This document shows, one piece after another, positions 22,366-32,599 of a stretch of DNA of 60,000 nucleotides. This DNA is from Adiantum capillus-veneris (taxonomy: Eukaryota > Streptophyta > Polypodiopsida > Polypodiales > Pteridaceae). Positions within the stretch are counted from its first letter, which is position 1. Each line of letters opens with the position of its first letter. The notes beneath the pieces are model-generated. The model had not been told where the DNA came from. It was given only the letters and a program-made list of their open reading frames with translations, and ran no database searches. A program made the position numbers and the translations under genes. The stretch lies in NCBI GenBank assembly GCA_014529385.2, contig CM043971.1, forward strand, positions 83,840,340 through 83,900,339. The letters are read 5' to 3'.

Positions 22366-22585
22366 TGTTACCATATACATGTGGTAGTGATGTGTGTGAA
22401 CACACTAGGACCTCCGGGGCATTTTTTCCCTCTTTAGGAGGTTTTTTCCCCCGTGCATTGTATATACGCCCATCACTCTAGGGCTATCTATCTTTCCATT
22501 GCACACTAAGTAAAACACTCTCCATTGTGTGCCTTGAGCTTCCTTCGTCTTCTCCAAGCTGTGTGTGTTTCTCTGCAACCCTAAT
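22366..22585 (+). repeat. 3' LTR of copia A, 3' end damaged
   Basis: Starts TGTTACCATATACATG after the purine tract aggggggatt. It differs from the 5' LTR at a few positions and ends at ccctaat, after which LINE sequence resumes. Confidence 0.9.
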
Positions 22586-23790
22586 ATTTCCAAGTGGCCC
22601 ACTGCCACGCTGTCACATCCTTAGTGTTATTGCTCATAAGAATTTTTCCACAGGGTGTAAGAAATCCTTCCAATTGCACTTGGCAAGTTTAAGAAGCAGA
22701 CTAGTGAAGGCTGCGCAGGGTAGCATAAATGAATTGACCACTTTCACCTTGCTCGGGAAGGGGAGCAACACATATTCCCATCTTTTCATCTCGCACCTTA
22801 TCCTACCCAACACCCATTGGAATCTTTGCTTGTGTGTTATCTCAACCCCCAATAGGGCATCTAAGTGCCGGAAGATCGTACCTTTCGTCACTATCTCCCC
22901 GGACCAGATAGATGGATCAAAAGTGTCGTTCTTTGACAAGGTTGATTTTTCAATGTTGCACTTCAATCTAGGGGCTACGGTGAACTCTTGCACAATCTCC
23001 AGAGCCTTTTTAACCACCCGTGGGCACGCTTTTAGGAAAAGAAGGGAGTCATCTTCAAACAGCTTTGCAAGAAGCCAATCATTGTTAGGAAGGGAGAGGC
23101 CTTGGATCTCCCCTCTCGCAGCATTGTCTTTCAGAATTGTGATCCGATGGCAAAAAGCAGTGGGGCAAGCGGACATCCCTGTTTTATCGACCTTTTCACT
23201 TCGAAAGCACCCACAGTTTTGTTATTAAACAAAAACTTAGAATGACTTCCAGCACTGAGGGGGAGTACTAACCGACAGATCCGTGGGCCAAAGCCCAGAG
23301 CTTTCATGACATCCTCAATGAACAACCATGTGATTCCGTCATAGGCTTTGTCCAAATCCAATTGTAGTAATACACACTCTTACTTGGTGAATGATGCGTA
23401 TTCTACTTCGACCATGGCTACCAAGATGTTATTGTAGATTGGCCTTCCTTTGATGAAGCCGTGTTGGTGAGGAGTAATCACTTCATCCAGAATGGGAGCG
23501 AGCCTAAGGGCTATTGATTTGGCTATAATTTGGTATGCCATTGACATCATTGTTATAGGCCGCCAATGTTTCGATTGAGAGCAACATATCTACTTGGGAA
23601 TGGGTTTAAGGCCACTTTTTATGCTTGAATCGAGGACTCCATTGACTAATACATGGTTAGCCATTCGCATGATCAAAAATTTTCAATCCTCCTAGAATTT
23701 TATGAAAAATTTCGTGGTCAGATCGTCCCATCTAGGGGATTTCTCTTTGCCTAAAGACTTCGGTGCAAAGGTTACCCAAGTTGAAACATC
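22586..23790 (-). pseudogene. LINE-1 reverse transcriptase (right of copia A)
   Basis: Read on the minus strand from about 23790: SLGKEKSPRWDDLTTKFF (RT block 1), NRRPITMMSMAYQIIAKSIA and HQHGFIKGRPIYNNIL (blocks 2-3), LDLDKAYDGITW, SIKQGCPLAPLLF, then KLFEDDSLLFL at the catalytic site (FADD in most L1 elements, here FEDD), and the thumb. Near the copia A junction it gives TKDVTAWQWATW with a one-base loss. Several frameshifts and a stop are present. L1-like RTs copy their own RNA at a nicked chromosomal target. Confidence 0.82.
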
Positions 23791-24290
23791 AAAACTTTGG
23801 ACCTTTTCGGATGTTACAGATTTATAGTGCCCAAATTTGTTTTTGATAGACTCCGACATAATAATGATTTCAAGTGTTGATATGTGGGTGCGTGCACGCG
23901 CACGCATGTGTGTGTGTGTCCGTATGGATGCATATCTATCTAATCAACCGGACTATTAACTGCTCTATCTATAAATACTATGAGAACTTGGACAACCTAA
24001 TAACATTGATTTTCAAAAACAAATATTCTCATCGTGTATCGTCGTTGAAGTGACAAATCAGTCCCCAATAGACGGATTTGACATGCCTTTTTTTATGGAT
24101 GAAGAAAATAAAGAAAAGCCACACCGTGTAGGCCGGTTTGTAACTCTAGTTGTCATAGACTTGGGAAAGGATTCTGCCATTTCAGTTTTCACAATTCTTG
24201 TGAAAGTAGTGGTTAAGGCCCCTGACACACGAGGGCACCCGCCCACTTTCGTTTTGAATGGTGCACTACCTTATGTTGTTACACTGGCAT
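23791..24290. other. No recognisable gene
   Basis: Short GT/CA-rich patch at 23885-23925. The plus frame 24050-24298 (82 codons) has no recognisable motif. Confidence 0.45.
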
Positions 24291-24298
24291 GTTTATAA
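24291..24298 (+). promoter_or_regulatory. TATA box of the RING gene
   Basis: tgtttataaaacg contains a strong TATAAAA match. Transcription would start near 24325, which leaves a first exon of about 125 bases ending at the donor site 24450/24451. Confidence 0.5.
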
Positions 24299-24450
24299 AA
24301 CGTCGACCACTCACACAGAAGCAAACTGGCTGTAGCCAAGTAGTAGGCGCTATATCTCTCACCCTTTCTGCCTAGGCTTGAAGCTTTTCAAACCGCTTTG
24401 CACACCAATTTTTTGAAGGTGGCTAGGGTCAAGGGAACTACGCTGGGCAG

Positions 24451-24700
24451 GTAAGGTTGTCCCTTTGCCAGGTGGCTTTTTGCGTGGTGAATGAACGCTC
24501 GCCATCTCAACAGGGCCGTGAATTGCCTCTCCAAGTGTGACATGGGCGTAACTCGCTTGGCTTCTTACATGGTAAGGGTAAGCGGACCTTCCTTTCTTGT
24601 GAAACTCCTTGATAGAATCTCTGATGCTTTCTAGTCTTGTTGATGTGACATTTGAAAGGCCACTAACTACTGCTAGTGTTTGCTCCTCTTCTTCAAGCAG
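24451..24700 (+). other. Predicted 5' UTR intron of the RING gene (250 bp)
   Basis: Donor GGCAG|GTAAGG at 24450/24451 is close to the plant consensus. Acceptor TTTGCTCCTCTTCTTCAAGCAG| ending at 24700 has a long pyrimidine tract. It ends 28 bases before the ATG. Introns just upstream of the start codon are common in plant genes and often raise expression. Inferred from sequence only. Confidence 0.5.
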
Positions 24701-24728
24701 GCGCAGCGGCGTCTTCTGTAGCAGAGCA

Positions 24729-25439
24729 ATGGAGTCCACCCGGGACAAGTTTATTGATCAAGCCATAGCTCTTCTGCATGTGGCTTTGACTACGCTCAAG
24801 TGTGCGCATCCTGTAAGCACCACCGCCCAATTCTCCCAGCTCCACATTGCTGTCAGAGAAGTCATGGATGAGTGCTCCCGAGTGGAGAGAGATGCCTTTG
24901 CCGCCGAGAAGCAGGCGCTCAATCAGACCGTGGCTTCTCAAAAGCAGCAGATCGACAAATTTAGGGCAGACCTCGATGACCAGAATGAGCGTTGCAAAAT
25001 CCTCAAGGTGGACCTCTCTAGCCAGAAGGCTGAATGCGACCAGCGTGTTGCGGATGCCCAGCAGCACATCCACGACTCAGACCAGCAAATCGCTGTCCTC
25101 CAGAGACAATTGATTGAGGAGAAGCAGCAGACTCAAGACCAGAGGCAAGCATTGGGCGCACAGGTTTCTCTCCTCGAGAAGGAGTTGGAAGAGAAGGGGC
25201 TGCTTCTCAATGAGTTGGTTGATCAAGCTTCCCATTTAGATGGACAATTGACAGAGGAGAAAGAGAAACATCTCTGTGTTGTTTGCTTGGATAAGCCTCG
25301 TGACACTCTCATCATGCCCTGCTTGCACTTCCATTATTGCTTCTGCTGCTTGATGCAGCATAAGCAGGCCAATGGTAGCACCTGTCCCACGTGCAGGGGA
25401 AGCATCCAAGGGCTCTGCATGTCATCTTTTCTGACATGA
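24729..25439 (+). CDS. Coiled-coil protein with C-terminal C3HC4 RING finger
   Basis: An intact 236-residue frame from ATG 24729, which is in good context (agcaATGG) and just after the predicted 5' UTR intron. Residues 1-50 are mixed helix. Residues 50-180 are Gln/Glu/Lys-rich with heptad-like spacing, predicting a coiled coil. Residues 183-222 form a RING: CVVC, an 11-residue loop, CLH, then CFCC and CPTC, with all eight zinc ligands present. RING proteins of this type act as E3 ubiquitin ligases, usually as dimers; substrate and partner are unknown. There is no signal peptide or membrane segment, so it is probably cytosolic or nuclear. Base composition is more GC-rich than the surroundings, and it is the only long intact non-transposon frame here. 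It could still be a captured gene fragment. Confidence 0.7.
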   Translation: MESTRDKFIDQAIALLHVALTTLKCAHPVSTTAQFSQLHIAVREVMDECSRVERDAFAAEKQALNQTVASQKQQIDKFRADLDDQNERCKILKVDLSSQKAECDQRVADAQQHIHDSDQQIAVLQRQLIEEKQQTQDQRQALGAQVSLLEKELEEKGLLLNELVDQASHLDGQLTEEKEKHLCVVCLDKPRDTLIMPCLHFHYCFCCLMQHKQANGSTCPTCRGSIQGLCMSSFLT

Positions 25440-25929
25440 GAGGAAGAACTCCGCAACAATAACGGCATTTCCATGGGGAATATTTGTGGAGAACTTTGGC
25501 GATTGTGTCGAGAAGAATGACACCCTTATTAATGGCACCATGTGTGTCAGTCATGTCGCAGAGCTTTGTAAACCTCGCATACAATGTACATCCTTATATG
25601 ACCATTGTGCAACTATGACTAGAACTCTGGTTTTTGGTGGGTTATTGTTTCTCTTGCACATTAGCTGCAGGGATATGGTGACACCTGGAAGAGCTTCAGT
25701 ACAGAAGTAACAACAGGTTTGAGTTTGTGTAAGTGAAGATGCTTTGTTCCTGCTATTTTTCTACTGGCTGGTTTGCTAGATAATTACATCGCACGGTTCG
25801 TCTATTCCTGCATTTCATTTGATTGGAAGGGTGTCTTGTCTATGCTTGCATTTTATCTGATTTGTTATGTGTGTTGACTATATGAAGGGTGTTTGCGCGT
25901 ACTTGGCTAAAGCAAAACCTTGGCAGTCA
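25440..25929. other. 3' flank of the RING gene, no other gene seen
   Basis: Probably holds the 3' UTR. No clear AATAAA signal was found; T-rich stretches lie around 25740-25780. Confidence 0.4.
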
Positions 25930-26175
25930 TTCTTATGTGACAACTTTATTGACCACAGAGTAGGAGAGGAGAAAACTATAGGCTTCCTTACTTGCCACTT
26001 GCTCAAGTACATGGTTAGTGGTGGGTAGTGGGTAATTATCCTGGAGTGTGGCAGCGTTCACCTGCTTGAGGTTGACGAAAACCAGAAGCTTGCCATTTTT
26101 CTTTGGAACTACCACAATTGGAGCCGCCCACGCGGTATGTGCAATTTCGTAGATAAACTCTGCGCCTAGTAGCTT
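25930..26175 (-). pseudogene. Ty3/gypsy reverse transcriptase fragment
   Basis: The minus strand encodes AEFIYEIAHTAWAAPIVVVP, KKNGKLLVFVNLKQVNAAT and DNYPLPTTNHVLEQVASKEA, the N-terminal RT blocks of gypsy elements (PVVVPKKNGKWR, DYRxLNxAT, PLP). The conserved VCVDYR is changed to VFVNLK, and the sequence is lost after FLLSYSVVN. It is a small scrap with no LTR nearby. Confidence 0.75.
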
Positions 26176-26803
26176 ATCTAGTTCTTATAGGTACAGAATT
26201 GTATGCCTAACTTCTTGGTTTGTTTTAGAAAGCCAAAACTCCAAGGCATCTAGGTAGTCTTGTCCAAAGGACCCATCAAAGAAGACTCTAGCTAGACCCA
26301 CTCAAGCAGTACTTCTACTTGAGAAAGGTTTGCCTTAGCTTAGCCTAGAGCCCATTCAAAATCCAGATTAGCTAGGAAAGTATTTTTCCCTAGATGGCCA
26401 TGTTTCCCCCTTTTGAAGATGCAACCCAGAAGTACTTGTAAATTTTGTAGGATTGTTGAACATTGCCTTTGTACATTTTACCGTCTTTTTTTCCCTTTCC
26501 TTGGTTTCAAACTGGCTAATCTAGATTATGAACTGGCTCAAGGCTAAGCTGAGGCAAACCTTTCCCGAACACTTGTGGGCTGATCTAGGCTCAACCCACA
26601 AGACCAAGAGGAGAGTGTTTGGGTTTGGGATGTTCTTGATGAGAATGTTTTGAAACAGGGTCAATTTTAAGGAAGGTTTGTGGTTGTTCCAAGGTTTCCA
26701 GATTGAAATCAAGAAGTCAGACTCTACTGTTGTCGACGAGAATTTAGGGTGAATATGGGTAGGACCGTTCAAACTTTTTTCCCCTTCTAGTTGGAGATTG
26801 TGC
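26176..26803. other. No recognisable gene
   Basis: No motif-bearing frame, RNA gene or clear repeat was seen. Confidence 0.45.
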
Positions 26804-26891
26804 CCAACAACCTACCTTAGAGTGTGCTAACCTCCTCTCTAGGGACTTCCTGGAGAGGAGGTTAGTCGAAGATTCTGAGGTAGGTTGTTGG
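26804..26891. repeat. Two-tier hairpin (14-bp and 13-bp perfect stems)
   Basis: ccaacaacctacct (26804-26817) pairs with aggtaggttgttgg (26878-26891). Inside it, ctaacctcctctc (26827-26839) pairs with gagaggaggttag (26853-26865). The internal bulges are 9 and 12 bases and the loop is 13 bases. Confidence 0.9.
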
Positions 26892-27285
26892 AGGAGTGCA
26901 TGGAGGCGTAGGAACTGGTTGATGATGAGAACTCTCCTGCAAGACATAGTTGCTTGCCAACCCATCTTTGTAGCTTTTATTGGAATGTCTTACAACTCCA
27001 ATCCCACCCTAGGGTTCATCGATTTGCTGAAGTTAAGGAGATCAAAGGTCTAAATGCATACACAGCTCCATTGCTTAAGGCGATTGTCAAACTTGAAAAC
27101 TAATCTCTGAGCACAAACTTATCTTGAGTTCCTTAAGAGGATAGCATATAGGCCAAATATGTTTGTTAAGGTGTTTGTCTTGCTAGTAGTGTTCCACGTT
27201 GATGAATGGTCCCGATTGAGCGACAATTGATCCAAAAACAATGACAATTACTGGCGTTGTGTCCACATTGCAAGCAAAGTTGGTC
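26892..27285. other. No recognisable gene
   Basis: Nothing beyond short frames without motifs. Confidence 0.45.
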
Positions 27286-27364
27286 CAAGTTTTACTTGGT
27301 GAGCCTAATGTGGTTTTCTAGTTTCTTGAGACCACAAGTGGCCACTTGGCATGAGCTAGGCTAT
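27286..27364 (+). repeat. Dispersed direct repeat, copy 1
   Basis: ttacttggtgagcctaatgt through ttggcatgagctagg. It matches 28319-28391 at most positions. Confidence 0.8.
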
Positions 27365-27768
27365 TCCCCTCCACGCAAAATCATACGGCAGGTGCATTGC
27401 ATATTATCACGCATGCTAATCTTAACAATGATAAATAAAAACGACGATAGGCTTAGCGACAATAGATAAAGAACTTTTGTTTATTTTTTCGTTGATTGCC
27501 ATCGTTGATCACATGCCAATATTGTTGCAGAAGCTAGAGCATCGACGGCTCCATCCACACAACTATTCAAGCTAAACTTTGTAGAAGCTTTAAAGAAGGA
27601 ACACCAAGTAATTACGGCCTGATGGCTGTGTTGTCCAGCTACAGTGGGAAAAAGTTTGCAACCTTGGGCTAGCCCGTGTGCATCACTAGTTGTTGAGTAT
27701 TGCAAGGGCAAAATCTATGTGTTGGGGGATGCTGCTACATTAATGATGTGGCTGTTTTCAGTGGGGAC

Positions 27769-27816
27769 GTGCAACAGCAGGAAGAATGGGTTGTGCAACA
27801 GCAGGAAGAATGGGTT
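27769..27816. repeat. 24-bp perfect tandem duplication
   Basis: gtgcaacagcaggaagaatg-ggtt occurs twice head to tail (27769-27792, 27793-27816). In one plus frame it repeats VQQQEEWV. Confidence 0.93.
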
Positions 27817-28318
27817 CTGACTTTGAGTTGTGGCCGGTGGAGTTCTTCTATCAAGTGAACGGACGCCCATATGCAGTTGTTGAAATAAAAGGCCACCTCC
27901 GTGCCGTCTCCAAATCAGCAGGCCACATCATGTGCTACCAGGAGCACATTAAACAATGGACACCTTGGCTTCATATCCTAGCCAGCTTTACATCGTATTC
28001 CTTTGCCTTCATTAATGCCCTTTGGCTTTGAGGTTGCAACAACCTACAAACTGGAATCTCAACATAACGACAACTAAGAGCCAATTCACATGAGAGATGG
28101 GTTGCACAAATCTTCGCAACCGACAACTCGAGCAGTTTTGTTCCCATGAGAACTCGGTGGCATTGAATGCAAAGCGACGCCTTCGAGGAGATAACAAGCA
28201 CATATGGAGCCAAAAAGCAGTGTGACATTCAATTACCTCGTCATGAGAATGCAAAAGAAGCAAGATGTAAGAGAAGTTCTTCAAAAGGATATCAAGCACA
28301 TGAACTTGAGGTGTTCAA

Positions 28319-28391
28319 TGTTTACTTGGTAAGCTTAATGTGGTTCCCTGGTTTCTTGAGCCTAGAGTTGGCCACTTGGCATGATCTAGGA
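28319..28391 (+). repeat. Dispersed direct repeat, copy 2
   Basis: tttacttggtaagcttaatg through ggcatgatctagga, about 1.03 kb after copy 1. The two copies may be ends of a decayed element or copies of a small repeat. Confidence 0.8.
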
Positions 28392-29105
28392 CACTATCTT
28401 AGACCCAATTTGACAACGAGGAGCCTCATGTAGAAAAACTGCGCTGCATTTAATATTAGCATATCACTGTTACAAAGAGGACATATATTCACAATAGTGG
28501 ACGTTTCGGTTGCACAAGCACGACTCTAGTTCGACAACACTGCAAGGTTTGTTATTTGTATCCAATTCCAATTCCTTATGCTTATGCGTTTGCTTGCAAC
28601 ACATAAATGCTACGGAGCAAGGCACGACTTCTGTTTTTTATAATTTATGGAGAGACCACAGTGCAAACTCTCCACCATACTTTTCTATGGCACTTCTGCA
28701 TGAGTTGCACTGTATATTTAGCATTTTCACACTGCGAAGCTTCATTGCAAGACAAAATGATTAACTATTCACAATGCTTTTGTATAGCTTGACTCAAACA
28801 TTGTCCTCCTGCTTGCACAATTGGACGACACCTGTACACGATTATCAGGTTGGTAGTGCAGTTTAATGTTTATAATATGTTGATGCTTTTTGTATTTTTT
28901 GAGTTTGTCAATGCTTCTCTAAGTTTAGTTAAACTACATGTTTTTCTCAGTAGTACATGCTTAATCTCGATCATCATATCCATATATCAAATAGACCGTG
29001 CATACTTCTTTTCTCATAGTTGGACAATTCAACTTATGTACTACAATACTCGATGCACTTTATACATGTTTACTTTATTCCAAGGTGGTTGATATCAATC
29101 AACAT
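28392..29105. other. No recognisable gene
   Basis: AT-rich sequence up to the point where copia C coding begins. No 5' LTR matching the copia C 3' LTR was found here. Confidence 0.5.
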
Positions 29106-30176
29106 TTATCCTAGCGAAAACAAACACTGGAAGATCTCAAAGGGATCTTTGATGGTTGCCAAAGGAGAAAAGGTTGGTACACTTTACTTGTGTACTGTCA
29201 GCTCGCAATCTTCAGCTTGTGCAACAACTACAAAAGTCAACAGTGCCGTGTGGCACTATCGGCTTGGGTATATGAGTGCCACAGGAATGCAAATCCTTCA
29301 AACAAAGAAGCTTCTACCCAGTTTGAAAGAAGTGGAGTTAAAGTTCTGTGAAGATTGTGTTTATGATAACCAAAAGAGGGTAAAATTTCAAAGATCAGGA
29401 AATGAAAGAAAAAATGCAAAACTTGAGTTGGTTCGTTCTGATGTTTGGGGTCCTGCAAGTACACCATCACTTGGTGGCTCATTGTATTATGTAATATTCA
29501 TAGACAATGCGAGTAGGAAAACTAGTGAAGAATAAATTTGATGTATTTTTCATATTTCAAAGGTGGAAAGCCTTTGTGGAGAATGAAGCAGGTACCAAGG
29601 TTAAATGTCTCAAATCCGACAATAGAGGTGATTTTTGCAGCCAAGCTTTTGAAAGCTTTTGTGCTAGCAATGGCATTCAGAGGCAAAAGGCAATCCCAAT
29701 GACACCTCAACAAAATGGGATTTCAGAAAGAATGAACAAAATAATCATGGAGCGAGCACGAAGCATGCGGCTACTTGCAGGTTATATCGCTTGAGCTTTG
29801 GACGGAAGCAGTAAGTACGTATGTGTATTTGATCAATCGATCACCCTCAATAGCATTGGATGGGGGAGTTCCAGAGGATGCATGGATATGTAAACCGATG
29901 AATTACTCATTTCTCAAAGTGTTTGAGTGTAAGGCTTTCATGCACATAGATAGAAGCCTAAGGTCAAAGCTAAATGCAAAGTCCAAAAAGTGTTTCTTCA
30001 TTGGTTATGGAGAAGGTGACTTTGGGTATCGCCTATGGAATCCCGAAGATCGTAAAATCTTTAGAAGTAGGGATGTAGTTTTCAATGAACAAAATGTGTA
30101 CAAAGATTACTTGAAAAGAGAACAAACAAAAGAAACAAATAATGAGTACATGGAGCTTGAGGACGGTGAAGACTAA
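29106..30176 (+). pseudogene. Copia C pre-integrase and integrase
   Basis: WKISKGSLMVAKGEKVGTLY (pre-integrase) is followed by the zinc finger (WHYRLGYMS, with the second His now Tyr; CEDC) and the core (LVRSDVWGPA, LKSDNRGDF, QQNGISERMNK). A short deletion after SRK near 29520 shifts the frame, and TGA near 29794 precedes the C-terminal part (FFIGYGEGDFGYRLWNPED). The D, D and E catalytic residues are all recognisable. Confidence 0.8.
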
Positions 30177-30197
30177 AGGAGTGCAAACGGTGACAAC

Positions 30198-31200
30198 ATG
30201 CAACAACGTCAATCAAATGAGGAGCTTCAACCTATTCTCCAAAGATCCACAAAAGCAAGTAGACATCTAGAAAGGTTTGTTTCTTCTTTCAACCATCTCT
30301 TGATCTCAGATTTTGGAGAACCAGAATCATACGAAGAAGCTATGCATCACGAATCCAAAGAAGAATGGATGAAGAGCATGCAAGTGGAGATGGACTCATT
30401 ACATCGCAACCAAACATGGGAGTTGATTGAGTTGCCTAAAGGTAAGTACACATTGCAAAACAAATGGGTGTATAAGCTAAAGGAAGAAGGAGATGAGAAG
30501 AAAAGGTACAAGTCCAAGCTTGTGGTAAAAGGGTTTTCTAAAAAGAGAGGTATTGAATTCAATGAGATATTTTCTCCTGTTATAAAAATGAACTCAATTA
30601 GGCTTTTTTAAAGCCTTGTTTCTGCTCATGATTTAAATCTTGAGCAAATGAATGTAAATATGACATTCTCTCACGGTGACTTAGAAGAGAGAATTTACAT
30701 GCTTCGACCAAAGGGGTATGAAGTAAAAGGTAAAGAAAAAATGGTTTGCAGATTAAAGAAGAGCTTGTATGGTTTAAAACAAGCATAAAGACAATGGTAC
30801 TTGAAGTTCGATCGATAGATGTTGAATAATGAATTCAGAAGATGCAACTCAGATCATTACGTCTACATGAAGAATTTGAGAGATAGAGAAGTTCATCATC
30901 TTATTGTTTTGTATATTGATGATATGTTGATTGCAAGTGCTAACATGCGGGACATCAAAGACCTAAAAGAGGAGCTGTCTAAATCTTTCTCAATGAAAGT
31001 GTTGCAAAGAGGATACTTGGTAGGAAGATATCAAGGGACATAACAAAGAAGACACTAAAGCTATCTAAGGAGGATTACATCAAGAAGGTACTAGAAAGAT
31101 TTGCAATGCAAGATGCAAAATCGGTTTCTACAACTTTGGCTAGTCACTTTAAACTAACTAAGGATATGTGTCCAAAGACATAAGAGGAGATAGCCTATTG
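30198..31200 (+). pseudogene. Copia C reverse transcriptase
   Basis: RT begins EEWMKSMQVEMDSLHRNQTW and continues NKWVYKLKEEG and RGIEFNEIFSPV. Stops occur at 30611, about 30785 (KQA*RQWY) and about 30817. The catalytic box is LYIDDMLIA. The connection region is cut by a deletion near 31195, before SRFMDNPGKEHWQAVKW. Confidence 0.78.
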
Positions 31201-31765
31201 TGAGTAGGTTCATGGATAATCCAGGTAAAGAGCATTGGCAAGCTGTGAAGTGGATACTTAGGTATCTAAAGGGGACAACCACGAAGATTTTGGAGGCAGT
31301 GATATTTTCTTGCAAGGGTATGCTGATGCAAATATAGCAGGTAACAAAGATACTCGAAGGAGCACTACTGGCTACCTCTTCACAGTTGGAGGCACAACAG
31401 TAAGTTGGGCTTCAAAGCTACAGAAAGTGGTCTCACTTTCTACCATGGAAACAAAATATGTAGCAATGACGAAGGCAAGAAAAGAGATTCTGTGGCTTCA
31501 CAGATTCTTAGAAGAGCTTGGATTCAAACAAGACAATTATGTCTTATACAGTGATAGCCAAAGCGCTATCCATGTTGCGAAGAACTTAGCCTTTCATTCA
31601 AAGACAAAACACATTGAGGTGAGATATCACTTCATACGCGCACTTTTGGAAGAGGGTCAATTAAAGCTAGGAAAGGTGCATACAAGTGAAAATCATGCAG
31701 ACATGTTTACAGAGGTGGTCAACAAAGAGAAGTTGAGCTTCTGCTCATCTTCAATTGGCATTTAA
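31201..31765 (+). pseudogene. Copia C RNase H
   Basis: After RYLKGTT the frame from 31310 holds YADANIAGNKDTRRSTTGYL, STMETKYVAMTKA, LYSDSQSAIHVAKN and HSKTKHIEVRYHFIR. The first motif (normally SDADWAG) has lost its tryptophan context but retains an Asp. The E of the METKY motif and the D of YSDSQSA are present. Confidence 0.78.
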
Positions 31766-31833
31766 GGATAAGAAGCCAAGATGGAAAACAGTCACACAGG
31801 TTTGGTGTGGAGATCAGTCTCCAAGTGGAAGAT

Positions 31834-32556
31834 TGTTAAGTATGGAGCATGATTTAACCTCTTTATAATTTTTTGTATCAAAAATGCATATTTGTAAAGT
31901 CCCCATTATGAGGAGAAGCTATCGTACGTGAAGAAAAATTACTTGTCGGAAGCCAAAATTTTCACGGCCTCACCGGAATATTCCTTTTTGCTAGAATATT
32001 ATGGCCGGCGGACAACGACTGGAAAGTGATCGAAAAACGACCGATCGATTGGCCGATTGGCCGGTAGTCAATGGCCGGTGACCGATGGCCGAATTCAATG
32101 GCGGTGACCAATTTCAAAGGCGGACTTGTCTTCTCAAGGGCAGCCACACATCGGCGGATTGAAGAGTCAAATTTGGACTTGTCTACACAAGAACGGCTAC
32201 ACACGGCTGCCTCTCATGAGAGAGGACAACCCTTTTTGCCTATAAAGGAGACCATTTTTACACACATTTTGGAGTGTGAAGTTGATGCAACAAGGTGGGT
32301 GTGAGATGGTGAGAGTGAAGCAAGGGGGGAGCTCTATTAAGGGTATAATCTCTTTGTAACATACTTCTTGTTTGAAGTACTAAAGCCATTGAGTGGTTGT
32401 TTTTTCGTGGATGTAGCCCACATTGGGTGAACCACGTATATCATGTGCTCTCTCTCTCTCTCTCTCTAATATCTAATCTCTCGTGTGCGAAATTTTGTCT
32501 CTCTCCATTAAGTAAGATACTCAAATATCTATTTAGTTACGTTCTATTTCCTAACA
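31834..32556 (+). repeat. 3' LTR of copia C (723 bp)
   Basis: Follows ccaagtggaagat directly, starts TGTTAAGTATGG and ends TTTCCTAACA, giving a perfect TGTTA/TAACA terminal pair. It holds a CT run (32443-32467) and a TATA box. LINE-like sequence begins soon after it. Confidence 0.85.
32241..32247 (+). promoter_or_regulatory. TATA box in the copia C LTR
   Basis: TATAAAG in gcctataaaggagacc, about 315 bases before the LTR end. This is the expected kind of position for the U3 promoter. Confidence 0.45.
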
Positions 32557-32599
32557 TGGAGAAGGTTAGCTGGGAGGCCTCTAGAGAATGCAAATTTAT

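Larger units (their letters stand above)
17525..22585 (+). mobile_element. Copia A: nearly full-length Ty1/copia element
   Basis: About 5.06 kb with a 5' LTR (17525-17751), primer site, gag, zinc knuckle, protease, integrase, RT, RNase H, purine tract and a 3' LTR (22366-22585) that lacks its last bases. It is a sister of copia B. Coding lesions are a frameshift in gag (near 18536), TGA at 20183, TAA at 21161, a one-base loss near 21309 and TGA at 22165. It sits inside a minus-strand LINE. The target duplication is not visible because the 3' end (expected ccaaca) is damaged. Confidence 0.93.
29106..32556 (+). mobile_element. Copia C: 5'-truncated Ty1/copia element with 3' LTR
   Basis: Coding begins abruptly in the pre-integrase region and runs through integrase, RT and RNase H to a purine tract and a 723-bp 3' LTR. 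The 5' LTR, gag and protease are missing. It is a different family from A/B: the LTR is longer, and the RT and RNase H sequences are distinct. Many stops and indels show it is old. Loss of the 5' half is unusual for an LTR element and points to deletion or ectopic recombination rather than incomplete reverse transcription. Confidence 0.85.

Noticed and set aside
24359-24748. 129-codon minus-strand frame overlapping the RING gene
   Set aside because: It lies antisense to the predicted 5' UTR, intron and start of the RING gene and shows no known motif; the plus-strand gene explains the region better.
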